A DNA stretch of 5,715 nucleotides from DSWT01 sp035415725 (GCA_035415725.1 DAOOGN010000150.1:1-5715), one strand, 5' to 3'. Shown: positions 1-5,602, numbered from the stretch's first letter. The notes: generated from the letters alone by a model not told the origin. A program made the numbers and translations.

Positions 1-41
1 AATCTAGAGCACGTTGGAGCGACAGGCCCATCACTTACTAT

Positions 42-101
42 TTAGCCACTACCGACACTTTTATCCAATTTGATGACACGCAGAATTCGATCTAACAACA
101 T
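42..101 (-). pseudogene. Very short reading frame (19 codons) with strong ribosome binding site; possible remnant of a gene start
   Basis: On the minus strand an ATG at 101-99 is preceded by AAAGGAG seven bases upstream, as good a ribosome binding site as any in the window. The frame reads MLLDRILRVIKLDKSVGSG and stops at TAA (44-42). The amphipathic opening (LLDRILRVIKLDKSV) resembles the first residues of YIP1-type membrane proteins, which often begin with a short 'DRI.RVL.LD' segment, but this likeness is from memory and is weak. The other two frames after the break also stop within about 20 bases, so a single frameshift does not restore a long protein. It may be a broken gene whose remainder lies left of the window, a short leader peptide, or chance. 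Confidence 0.25.
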
Positions 102-207
102 GGCCTTGCTCCTTTCAACTATGATTGAACGAGAATTTCGGTTGACGCTTGCCAACCCAACCTACATACCTATACGCAACCCATAAAAAATAGTATCACG
201 GGTGAAT

Positions 208-234
208 CTCCGGCGGAAAACCACCGGAGTTTTT
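208..234 (+). terminator. Hairpin followed by T-tract, intrinsic-terminator-like
   Basis: CTCCGGCGG (208-216) and CCACCGGAG (221-229) pair over nine positions with one mismatch (C opposite A), closing an AAAA loop, and TTTTT follows at 230-234. This is the form of a rho-independent terminator for rightward transcription. No rightward gene is clear upstream; only an unrecognised open frame at 3-95 could end here. On the other strand no T-run follows the stem. The T-tract also forms the start of a DnaA-box-like sequence (231-239), so the hairpin may have another role. Confidence 0.45.
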
Positions 235-343
235 CCACATGACTCACACCCGCTACTAAAAGGGGTACAACACTAAGCGACCCCCATATCTAGGAATAAG
301 AAAGGCTGCGATTTCTGACCAGGCGGCATCAAGCGGGTAAAAT

Positions 344-352
344 TGTGGATAA
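344..352 (-). promoter_or_regulatory. Perfect consensus DnaA box TTATCCACA
   Basis: The minus strand reads TTATCCACA, identical to the strongest DnaA-binding nonamer known from well-studied origins. It sits in the middle of the cluster of related sites between 212 and 606. A single such site can arise by chance or act in DnaA titration or transcriptional control. Confidence 0.45.
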
Positions 353-675
353 CTACGGGGTTTTCGGTGGAAAACTGGGCATTTCAGGGGAAAACTTCTC
401 ATCACAGCCCCGCTTAAATCCATTCGTCAACCTCCCCAGCTTACCCGCCAGACGCAAGGACACGCCAATTTCTTCTTACGTCTATGCACACACAGGAAAA
501 ATTCTTCCCACTTTTCCACACCCATACCATGATATAACACAGAATATGTAGTTATAGTGGATGGCTGTCATCCTACCTATAGGGATGGGAATGACTTTTC
601 CCCACAACTCACACCACTACTACGAAGACTATTCTAACATAACCTTTATATTGATTTTTCATGAATAAGCTCAAG

Positions 676-1293
676 TCAAAACAATGATAATTGCTCGATT
701 TCCGGTGGCGGTGCAAATTCCTCGGGTACCAGGTTCCCTTCCAGCAGTTCGTGCAGTCGAGTAAAATCTGCTTCTACGAGACTACGTAAGCTGGGTTGAT
801 GAAGCGCCGCCGCCGGATGATACATCGGGAAATAGGTATAGTTTCCTACTTTGCGGGGTTTGCCGTGGACCACCGAAATCTTTTCGTCGGGGAATGCCCG
901 CGCCATCGAATACCGCCCTAGAGTCACGATCACACGGGGATGGATGATTTCTATCTGTTGATCGAGGTACGGGCGACAGGCTTCGACTTCCTCTGGCAAC
1001 GGCTCGCGATTGGCGGGGGGACGGCATTTGATCACGTTGCTGATGTAGACGGTGTTACGATCAATCTCCGCTTTGTCCAGTAGTTCGTTGAGCAGTTTGC
1101 CTGCCGCCCCAACAAAGGGAATGCCCTGTTGATCCTCATGGAAACCGGGCGCTTCACCGATGAACATGATGGTTGCATGAACCGGGCCATCGCCGGGGAC
1201 GGCATGCGTCCGCCCGATGTGAAGCGGACAAAGCATGCACTTGCGCACACGGGCGTGGATGGCTTCCAGGGCCTGTTCGCGGTCGTAATCCAT
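676..1293 (-). CDS. Uracil-DNA glycosylase, family 4 ([4Fe-4S] type), with C-terminal clamp-binding peptide
   Basis: This enzyme excises uracil produced by cytosine deamination or dUTP incorporation, starting base excision repair. The 205-residue protein has the family 4 marks. Four cysteines suited to an iron-sulfur cluster are at C19, C22, C90 and C106 (CxxC and C-x15-C). The active-site motif GEAPG is at 46-50, followed by the GIPFVGAAGKLLN region at 57-69, SNVIKCRPPANR near 85-96, and the second catalytic motif MYHPAA at 157-162. The last five residues, QLSLF (201-205), match the bacterial sliding-clamp-binding consensus QL(S/D)LF, after a proline-rich linker (about 190-198). The ATG has an AGGAGGAG ribosome binding site 4 bases upstream (1298-1305). 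The gene lies downstream of rimI in the same direction, separated mainly by a mobile element, so it is probably read from the same transcript or from a promoter in the element. Family assignment is secure; the clamp link is inferred. Confidence 0.95.
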   Translation of the reverse strand: MDYDREQALEAIHARVRKCMLCPLHIGRTHAVPGDGPVHATIMFIGEAPGFHEDQQGIPFVGAAGKLLNELLDKAEIDRNTVYISNVIKCRPPANREPLPEEVEACRPYLDQQIEIIHPRVIVTLGRYSMARAFPDEKISVVHGKPRKVGNYTYFPMYHPAAALHQPSLRSLVEADFTRLHELLEGNLVPEEFAPPPEIEQLSLF

Positions 1294-1314
1294 GGTGCTC
1301 CTCCTCTTGATTCC

Positions 1315-1322
1315 CTTATTCC
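1315..1322. repeat. Left target-site duplication of element copy 1 (decayed)
   Basis: CTTATTCC directly precedes the element and CCTATCCC (1575-1582) directly follows it, agreeing at 6 of 8 positions. Taken with the perfect 8-bp duplication around copy 2, this reads as an old 8-bp target duplication with two transitions. Confidence 0.5.
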
Positions 1323-1574
1323 ATATCTATTCAGGTTCGTCAACCTGGCGCAACAACTTATTTCCTATACCAGGTTGGGTGCGAATTTTGGTATGCCAGG
1401 TGCTTGTGGATGACGAGATATTCATGTTTCTATAAGCCCATCCTCCCTGCCCTCCTTCCCCAGAGAAGGGGGCAGAGGGATGAGAAGGTCAGCGCCTATG
1501 GCCGCAGTGTCAACATATTATGCACCATCCCCACAGTCCTGTTCGCCCCCTGGCAAGAGCGGCTGAATAGTTAC
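1323..1574. mobile_element. MITE-like non-autonomous element, copy 1 (252 bp)
   Basis: The left end ATATCTATTCAG (1323-1334) and the inverse of the right end GTAACTATTCAG (1574-1563) form an imperfect 12-bp terminal inverted repeat. Just inside the left end is a perfect small palindrome, CAGGTT-CGTC-AACCTG (1332-1347). A wider pair, ACCTGGC near 1343 and GCCAGGT near 1396, would make a larger stem. A C-rich then G-rich tract (about 1440-1480) can fold again. No transposase or other coding potential is present. The final 87 bases match copy 2 with roughly a dozen differences. The copy lies between rimI and the glycosylase gene, and its right end forms the rimI stop codon. It is more diverged than copies 2 and 3, hence probably older. 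Confidence 0.85.
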
Positions 1575-2158
1575 CCTATCCCTATGGTTTGGGGTTCAAA
1601 ACGCGCTATGAGCATGCTGTAGCGCGTTTGCAGATATTGTTGATATTCGGCGCCCATGACATCCGCGCGCATAAAGAAAGCATCTTCTCCATCAGAATAA
1701 TATCCTCGCAAGCGCGAAACCTTCTCGAAACCGTACTTGGCATAGAGATTGAGAGCGATGACATTGGAGACGCGTACTTCCAGAGAAACCGTTTGGGCGT
1801 TGTTGCGGATGGCCTGATCGATAGCCTTGTGGAACAGTAGTTCGCCCAGTCCCCATCCACGCCATTCGGGGCGCACGGCCAATGTGCTGATATGCCCCTG
1901 ATCTACTTCCATGCGCATACCCACAAAGCCGACGATATGTGAGGCCAGGGCCGCACGGCGTTCATTCCACGAACGCGCCGGCATCGCCGGCGTCAGTTGC
2001 AGGACGAAATAGTGCGCGTTGGGGTTGAAGTATAGCTCTTGCACATAGGCGGACTCCGGCCACGGATCCCGAAACACCAGCCGGTCGATGCTGGTGACGG
2101 TAGGAATGTCTTTGGCTTCTAAGCGCCGAATGTTAAAAGGTAGTCCGTTATCGTTCAT
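1571..2158 (-). CDS. rimI: Ribosomal-protein-alanine N-acetyltransferase (RimI, GNAT fold)
   Basis: RimI transfers acetyl from acetyl-CoA to the N-terminal alanine of ribosomal protein S18, and in some bacteria to other N-termini. The 195-residue protein shows the GNAT acetyl-CoA-binding loop R-G-W-G-L-G (100-105, fitting RxxGxG). It also has the RimI signature LEVRVSN at 126-132, with E127 and Y139 placed like the catalytic Glu and Tyr of the enterobacterial enzyme, then YGFEKVSRLRGYYSDGEDAFFM (142-163). About 30 residues follow the usual end of the fold (E. coli RimI has 148 residues). The start overlaps the tsaB stop (ATGA), indicating translational coupling. The stop codon TAA (1573-1571) lies inside the right terminal repeat of the mobile element, and the last residues (GIG) come from the target duplication, so the natural C-terminus has probably been altered. 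The catalytic core is unaffected. Confidence 0.93.
   Translation of the reverse strand: MNDNGLPFNIRRLEAKDIPTVTSIDRLVFRDPWPESAYVQELYFNPNAHYFVLQLTPAMPARSWNERRAALASHIVGFVGMRMEVDQGHISTLAVRPEWRGWGLGELLFHKAIDQAIRNNAQTVSLEVRVSNVIALNLYAKYGFEKVSRLRGYYSDGEDAFFMRADVMGAEYQQYLQTRYSMLIARFEPQTIGIG
1575..1582. repeat. Right target-site duplication of element copy 1 (decayed)
   Basis: CCTATCCC, 6 of 8 positions equal to the left copy at 1315-1322. It is inside rimI and encodes part of its last residues. Confidence 0.5.
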
Positions 2159-2790
2159 CGCGCGTACAAGGGTTGTAGTGTTGCCGGATCATCGATGTCT
2201 CCAGCGCGCAGACGGCCCCAGGCTAAATCGGCCAGGAAACCGGCCCGCCGCAGGTGGCAGGCCGGCGCCGGCAGCGTGATGGACGCCGGCACCGGCAGTG
2301 CCACGGCTTCGATCTCTCCTACCAACACCGCCGGTTCGACGATGCGGGCGCTGAGTTCATCCCATGACACCACGGCGACCTCGGTTTCGGCGCGCCAGAG
2401 GCCGTCTGCCCAACGGTAGCGGGCATATCCGGCGCGTTTGCGCCCGGCGGCAAAAACGGCATAGAGCGGCTTGTCGTCGGCGGGCTGCGCGCTGGCGAGA
2501 ATATCCAGCGTGCTCACGCCGATAAGGGGCAGTTGGCAGGATATCGCCATCCCCTTCGCCAGAGCGACGCCGACACGCACGCCGGTATGTGACCCCGGTC
2601 CAATGCAGACGGCCACTGCGGTCAAATCGGCGGACGTGACCGCGGATGTTTCGAACATCTGCGCGATGTGCGCCGCGAGCGTGGTCGTATGCCGCTGGGT
2701 AGCTTCCCAGGTACACTCGCTGCGCAATGTTTGGCCGTCGTGCAGAGCGATGCTGGCGCGCGCCGTAGCAGTATCGATGGCGAGTAACAT
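2155..2790 (-). CDS. tsaB: tRNA t6A37 biosynthesis protein TsaB (TsaD dimerisation partner)
   Basis: TsaB is a non-catalytic ASKHA-fold protein that dimerises with TsaD. With TsaE the complex moves the threonylcarbamoyl group from TsaC/TsaC2 product onto A37 of tRNAs reading ANN codons. The 211-residue sequence opens with the phosphate-loop-like LLAIDTAT (2-9) and has the family signature GPGSHTGVRVG at 64-74 (commonly GPGSFTGLRIG). GVSTLDILA follows at 91-99, and it ends QPLYAR, close to the frequent 'PxYxR' terminus. The usual 'DAR' motif after the central strand is replaced by AAGRK (114-118), a variation without clear consequence since TsaB is not catalytic. Its ATG overlaps the tsaE stop by one base (TAATG) and its stop overlaps the rimI start (ATGA). 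This part of the window is visibly more GC-rich than the ATPase-PIN unit. Confidence 0.93.
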   Translation of the reverse strand: MLLAIDTATARASIALHDGQTLRSECTWEATQRHTTTLAAHIAQMFETSAVTSADLTAVAVCIGPGSHTGVRVGVALAKGMAISCQLPLIGVSTLDILASAQPADDKPLYAVFAAGRKRAGYARYRWADGLWRAETEVAVVSWDELSARIVEPAVLVGEIEAVALPVPASITLPAPACHLRRAGFLADLAWGRLRAGDIDDPATLQPLYAR

Positions 2791-3293
2791 TAGTGTCCGA
2801 CAATCTCCTGGCGTAGTTTTTCCAGGAGCGCCCGGTGATGTTCGCCGGAGGCGTGGAAGGTCAGCGAGCGGCGGTAATCATCCATCCACCGCAGCGACAC
2901 CCACAGCACCTCGGCGGAGAAGAGACTGGCGGCGCGCTCGGCCCATTCCACCACACAGACGCTCTGTGGATCGCCCAACAACTCTTCCAACCCCAAATCT
3001 ATCGCCTCCTGGATAGAGGTGATGCGGTAAAGATCGATGTGATAGAAAAAATGACTGTCCTGGTGGCGGGTGTGGCGGCGGATGAGGATGAACGTCGGAC
3101 TGAGCAATGGCGTTGTCACACCCCAGCCGATGCCGATGCCCTGCGCGAGGACGGTCTTGCCCGTTCCCAGTTCACCTTTCAACGCGACGATCTCGCCTCC
3201 TGTCAGAAACGTGCCCAGGCGCGCTCCCACGCGCCGCGTCTGCTCCGGGCTGCGGCTGATGAATTCTAGGACGTCTGGACTCAGGATTGGCAT
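2790..3293 (-). CDS. tsaE: tRNA t6A37 biosynthesis ATPase TsaE
   Basis: TsaE is a small P-loop ATPase that binds TsaB-TsaD and drives the catalytic cycle of t6A formation in the cytoplasm. The 167-residue protein has the Walker A motif GELGTGKT (40-47), the family motif SPTF (65-68), the HIDLYR segment (85-90) and VVEWAER (114-120), in the usual order. Length and order match the family (E. coli TsaE, 153 residues), with a slightly longer N-terminus. No ribosome binding site precedes the ATG. Instead TATAAT lies six bases upstream, so translation probably starts on a leaderless mRNA. It is the first gene of tsaE-tsaB-rimI, with a 1-base overlap to tsaB. The missing partners (tsaD, tsaC) must lie elsewhere in the genome. 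Confidence 0.94.
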   Translation of the reverse strand: MPILSPDVLEFISRSPEQTRRVGARLGTFLTGGEIVALKGELGTGKTVLAQGIGIGWGVTTPLLSPTFILIRRHTRHQDSHFFYHIDLYRITSIQEAIDLGLEELLGDPQSVCVVEWAERAASLFSAEVLWVSLRWMDDYRRSLTFHASGEHHRALLEKLRQEIVGH

Positions 3294-3299
3294 AGTGTC

Positions 3300-3327
3300 A
3301 TTATACTACAAAGGCAACGCCCTCCAA
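3300..3327 (-). promoter_or_regulatory. Promoter of tsaE-tsaB-rimI; leaderless start likely
   Basis: A perfect -10 hexamer TATAAT (3305-3300) stands 16 bases downstream of a weak -35, TTGGAG (3327-3322). Six bases separate the -10 box from the tsaE ATG, so transcription would begin at or very near the A of ATG. That agrees with the lack of a Shine-Dalgarno sequence. Element copy 2 begins 22 bases upstream of the -35, having spared the core promoter. Confidence 0.6.
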
Positions 3328-3341
3328 AAGTCGGTACTATT

Positions 3342-3349
3342 GAAAATGT
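3342..3349. repeat. Left target-site duplication of element copy 2
   Basis: GAAAATGT directly precedes the left terminal repeat and recurs exactly at 3683-3690 directly after the right one. A perfect 8-bp duplication shows that this copy inserted by itself as a unit. Confidence 0.85.
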
Positions 3350-3499
3350 GTATCTATTCAGGCTCGTAAACCTGACGAAGCCACTTATTCCCTATACCAG
3401 GTTTGGCGTAGACTTTGGTAGGCCAGGTGCTTCTGTATGACATTTCTATAAGCCCATCCCCCCTGCCCCCCTTCCCCCCAGGAAGGGGGATTTTGGGTG

Positions 3500-3536
3500 G
3501 GGGTGTGGCGGGCGGCGAAGCCGCCCGCCACACCCC
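3500..3536. repeat. Perfect 17-bp inverted repeat with GAA loop
   Basis: GGGGTGTGGCGGGCGGC (3500-3516) and its exact complement (3520-3536) flank the three-base loop GAA. On the plus strand TTCTTTTT follows (3537-3544), giving a textbook intrinsic terminator for rightward transcripts. On the minus strand no T-run follows, so leftward transcripts would carry a very stable stem without a termination signal. It is absent from element copy 1. Confidence 0.9.
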
Positions 3537-3546
3537 TTCTTTTTCG

Positions 3547-3580
3547 CCCCCTTCTTCCCCGCTTGCGGGGGAGAAGGGGG
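3547..3580. repeat. 16-bp inverted repeat, second nested hairpin
   Basis: CCCCCTTCTTCCCCGC (3547-3562) pairs with GCGGGGGAGAAGGGGG (3565-3580) in all 16 positions with one G-T wobble, around a TT centre. In RNA the innermost pairs would open to a small loop. Arms of C-rich then G-rich sequence continue the style of the C-rich tract at 3461-3489, suggesting that palindromes were added one after another inside the element. Confidence 0.85.
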
Positions 3581-3682
3581 TTGGAGAATGAGAGGGTCAG
3601 CGCCTATGGCCGAAGTGTCAATCCATGATGCACCCTCCCCAAAGTCCCATTCGCCACCTGGCAAGGACGGCTGAATAGTTAC

Positions 3683-3690
3683 GAAAATGT
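3683..3690. repeat. Right target-site duplication of element copy 2
   Basis: GAAAATGT, identical to 3342-3349. Its last base is also the final base of the PIN gene stop codon, so the element landed exactly at the end of that gene and left its protein intact. Confidence 0.85.
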
Positions 3691-4193
3691 TAATCTTGTC
3701 TCATAAAAAGAGCATCCGGGCACAGAAAGTCCACCCGGACATTATGCTGCTCCAGAGCATCCCGGTAATTCCACCAGTCGCTATCGGTGGCGTTCAGAAT
3801 CGGAGGATGCCCAGGATGCGCCACGGCTACGGCGACGAATTTTCGGTCGGATGGGTCAAAATCAGCCAAAGCATCGTCTTGAGGATACTCCACAAAATCG
3901 CGCCCAGCCTGCTCTACTTCTTTTGGGGTGAGATGTACCAGCTCGCAACGAAAAGGATTAGCCCAGTTAGTCAACACCCATTTGAGGAAGGTGTCCCCAA
4001 CACCCGGCTGCCCGGATTGGTGCAATTGATGCTTGTACTCATTGATAATGTACCAGCCATCATCTAGCACCAGTATATCTTGAGCACAAATAGCATTAAG
4101 TCTGTGCGCACACACAACAGCGCATTGCATAGATGCTTGTGGAGCAGCTCCGTTAGCCACTAAAGGCACATTTGTGTCAACAATGACCTTCAT
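3690..4193 (-). CDS. PIN-fold nuclease-like protein, partner of the upstream ATPase
   Basis: This 167-residue protein begins MKVIVDTNV, the classic first strand of PIN-domain ribonucleases with the metal-binding D6. Further acidic residues follow in PIN order: E52 (in NEYKHQL), D113 and D116 in DPSDRKFVAVA (the common D-x-K-F-x-A helix), and D137/D139 in NATDSDWW. PIN enzymes use such residues to bind Mg or Mn and cut RNA, and many are toxins of VapBC-type pairs. No VapB-like antitoxin lies nearby. Instead the gene follows the ATPase gene by 5 bases, with its own AAAGGA ribosome binding site (spacer 9), so the two are made together. Three cysteines (C24, C28, C36) lie in the second helix. Nuclease activity and target are inferred; the fold is fairly sure. 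Confidence 0.8.
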   Translation of the reverse strand: MKVIVDTNVPLVANGAAPQASMQCAVVCAHRLNAICAQDILVLDDGWYIINEYKHQLHQSGQPGVGDTFLKWVLTNWANPFRCELVHLTPKEVEQAGRDFVEYPQDDALADFDPSDRKFVAVAVAHPGHPPILNATDSDWWNYRDALEQHNVRVDFLCPDALFMRQD

Positions 4194-4198
4194 AGCGA

Positions 4199-5602
4199 CT
4201 AATCCTTTTTTGTCTGTTGGCGTTGCATCGTCGCCTCAGTCATGGCTACCAAATCGCCCATTTCGTCTCCGAAGAAGTTCTCCGGCCAGTTGGTGATATT
4301 GCCAAAAAGATCCAAATGTAAAGGCTCAAGTCGTGATTCGCCTCCTTCAATCTTGGTAAAATACAACGCGGCCTGTTCAGAAGATAAATGTTCTTCAGCA
4401 ATACGACGTTGCAAACGTCTCAACAAATGCTCACTGTGGCTTTCCACAATAATCTGCACCTCGCGTTTAGTAATAGCATCTATAAATACATCTGCTAACC
4501 CAGCCTGAACTGAGGGATGCAAGTGGATCTCTGGCTGTTCCAGGATGATAGTCGAACCAGGCGGCGAATAATAGCAGAGTACCAATACCGGCAAAATTTG
4601 AGACACACCGAACCCAACGTCTGTGATCAAAACCTCCGGCGCGTCCGGCGTGCGCCGGACGCGTACTTCATAATCTTTACGATTTTCAGCAATCGGCTTT
4701 AGCGAGAAAGAATGAATCAGCCCCAATTCACGCAGCCAGTAAGCGATTCGCTCTTCCACCGTCTGTTTGCGCTTTCTACTCCCAGGACTGATAACCCTGC
4801 CCCAGTTGCGGGTTGCCAACAAAGCCGGTACTGCCAATTCGCCGCGCTGCCCTACATCCTGCGGTTGTTCACCAGCCCAAAGGTAACTGCGATGGGGATA
4901 TTCCCGCAAGGGCCCTAAATAGTAAACACCTCGCATCAGTTGCTCAAATGCCAATACGAGTTCAGAAACAAAACCAGCGTTTTGGTAATAGGCTTTCACC
5001 TGATCCGGAAAGCCATAAGTTTTGATCGGCGCAGGCAGCGGCCAGGCCCGTCCCTGATAACGTTTGACGGCATAGTTGTCCGCAATTAGTTCATACTCCA
5101 AAGATTTGGGCGGGGACTCTCTAACTTTACCCGCTGCCAGATTTTCTTTACGCCTCATACCAAATTTATAACGTGTTTTGCCAGCAATGAAACTATAGGC
5201 AAATTCTTCAACACTGATGGCTTCATTGGTTCCAGCAATCCTGGCAGCTAGAGTCAATTCTTTGACGGAAAATAATGCCTGATCTTGCTCTTTTTCAGGG
5301 TCCAGAATCCGTAAAGGTTTGAGTAATGACCAGGTTAACTCAAATGCTATTTCGCCGGGCAACTGGTGCTTACCAATCACATCGTAAAATGTACCGAGAT
5401 CCACATATGCACGTTCATCCCCGGTATGCAAAACGCGTGAGCGATCTGGAGATTCTACCGTCTGCTTGAGCATCAGCAACAGTTGCAGTAGCGTAGTCTT
5501 GCCTGAACTGTTCGTTCCGAACAAAGTTGTTAGCGGTGCAAGGTGTATCTCGCCGGTGTCCCGCCACGATTTGAAATTCTGAATACGCAATTTGCTGATC
5601 AT
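4199..5602 (-). CDS. AAA ATPase of the SMC/OLD-like class with DUF3696-type C-terminus
   Basis: The protein of 467 residues (counted from ATG 5602) is a chromosome-segregation/OLD-like ABC-class ATPase. It begins MISKLRIQNFKSWRDTGEI, typical of the class. Walker A GTNSSGKT is at about 29-36, a signature-like GFGVSQILPVL near 330-340, Walker B IILEQPEIHLHP near 352-363 and the switch segment IIVESHSEHLLRR near 384-396. The tail LFGNITNWPENFFGDEMGD matches the DUF3696 pattern. Residues between the P-loop and the signature form a large insertion with no motif I recognise. An in-frame TTG at 5614 is possible, but GGAGG (5612-5608) lies 5 bases before the ATG and itself overlaps the codons after TTG, so ATG is chosen. 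It leads a two-gene unit with the PIN nuclease. Likely it senses or binds a target and controls the nuclease; its biological role is not established. Confidence 0.85.
   Translation of the reverse strand: MISKLRIQNFKSWRDTGEIHLAPLTTLFGTNSSGKTTLLQLLLMLKQTVESPDRSRVLHTGDERAYVDLGTFYDVIGKHQLPGEIAFELTWSLLKPLRILDPEKEQDQALFSVKELTLAARIAGTNEAISVEEFAYSFIAGKTRYKFGMRRKENLAAGKVRESPPKSLEYELIADNYAVKRYQGRAWPLPAPIKTYGFPDQVKAYYQNAGFVSELVLAFEQLMRGVYYLGPLREYPHRSYLWAGEQPQDVGQRGELAVPALLATRNWGRVISPGSRKRKQTVEERIAYWLRELGLIHSFSLKPIAENRKDYEVRVRRTPDAPEVLITDVGFGVSQILPVLVLCYYSPPGSTIILEQPEIHLHPSVQAGLADVFIDAITKREVQIIVESHSEHLLRRLQRRIAEEHLSSEQAALYFTKIEGGESRLEPLHLDLFGNITNWPENFFGDEMGDLVAMTEATMQRQQTKKD

Larger units (their letters stand above)
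208..665. other. Gene-free region with clustered DnaA-box-like sequences; candidate replication-initiation or DnaA-binding region
   Basis: This stretch past the 3' end of the glycosylase gene has no convincing gene. It holds one perfect consensus DnaA box (TTATCCACA, minus strand, 344-352) and two TTTTCCACA sites that fit TTWTNCACA (plus strand, 231-239 and 512-520). Near-matches are TTTTCCGCC (minus, 212-220), TTTTCCACC (minus, 366-374), TTTTCCCC (minus, 387-394), CTATGCACA (plus, 482-490) and TTTTCCCCACA (plus, 596-606). A nonamer fitting TTWTNCACA is expected far less than once in a region this size. AT-rich DNA follows at about 628-670, as an unwinding element would. Against an origin: no dnaA, dnaN, gidA or rpmH is visible and the spacing is irregular. 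Confidence 0.35.
3350..3682. mobile_element. MITE-like non-autonomous element, copy 2 (333 bp), with nested GC-rich hairpins
   Basis: The ends are GTATCTATTCAG (3350-3361) and the inverse of GTAACTATTCAG (3682-3671), one mismatch in 12, flanked by the perfect duplication GAAAATGT. The outer parts align with copy 1: the first ~100 bases moderately, and the last 87 (3596-3682) with about a dozen differences. The middle (about 3490-3585) has no counterpart in copy 1 and holds two strong hairpins. No plausible protein is encoded; a 72-codon frame on the minus strand is low-complexity proline/glycine/lysine sequence from the hairpins. The element fills nearly all of the 396-base gap between tsaE and the PIN gene. 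GTAA ends and 8-bp duplications recall IS66-family elements, which would make this a non-autonomous relative; that is inference. Confidence 0.9.

Noticed and set aside
3..95. Plus-strand open frame entering from the left edge and ending TAA at 93-95
   Set aside because: About 30 codons with no recognisable family. It could be the end of a rightward gene served by the terminator at 208-234, but nothing supports coding and it competes with the minus-strand frame at 42-101.
142..175. TTGACG followed by TACCTATAC as a rightward promoter
   Set aside because: The -35 is good, but no acceptable -10 falls at 16-18 bases, and no gene follows.
345..551. Plus-strand frame of 68 codons starting with GTG
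   Set aside because: No good ribosome binding site, the start lies within the perfect DnaA box, and the product has no recognisable domain. It is better explained as gene-free DNA.
1404..1622. Plus-strand frame of 72 codons across element copy 1
   Set aside because: It crosses the element boundary into rimI on the opposite strand, and the frame is not preserved in copy 2.
2471..3016. Long plus-strand frame of 181 codons over tsaB and tsaE
   Set aside because: Antisense shadow of high-GC genes; both minus-strand genes are firmly recognised.
3461..3600. CRISPR array or tandem repeats
   Set aside because: The C-rich and G-rich segments are arms of hairpins, not regularly spaced direct repeats with unique spacers, and no cas genes are present.
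3446..3664. Minus-strand frame of 72 codons rich in Pro, Gly and Lys
   Set aside because: It lies wholly in element copy 2 and its middle is the translated hairpins; low-complexity composition and no counterpart in copy 1.
3690..4193. VapC toxin of a VapBC pair
   Set aside because: No small antitoxin gene precedes it; its upstream partner is a large ATPase, and the protein is longer than a typical VapC.
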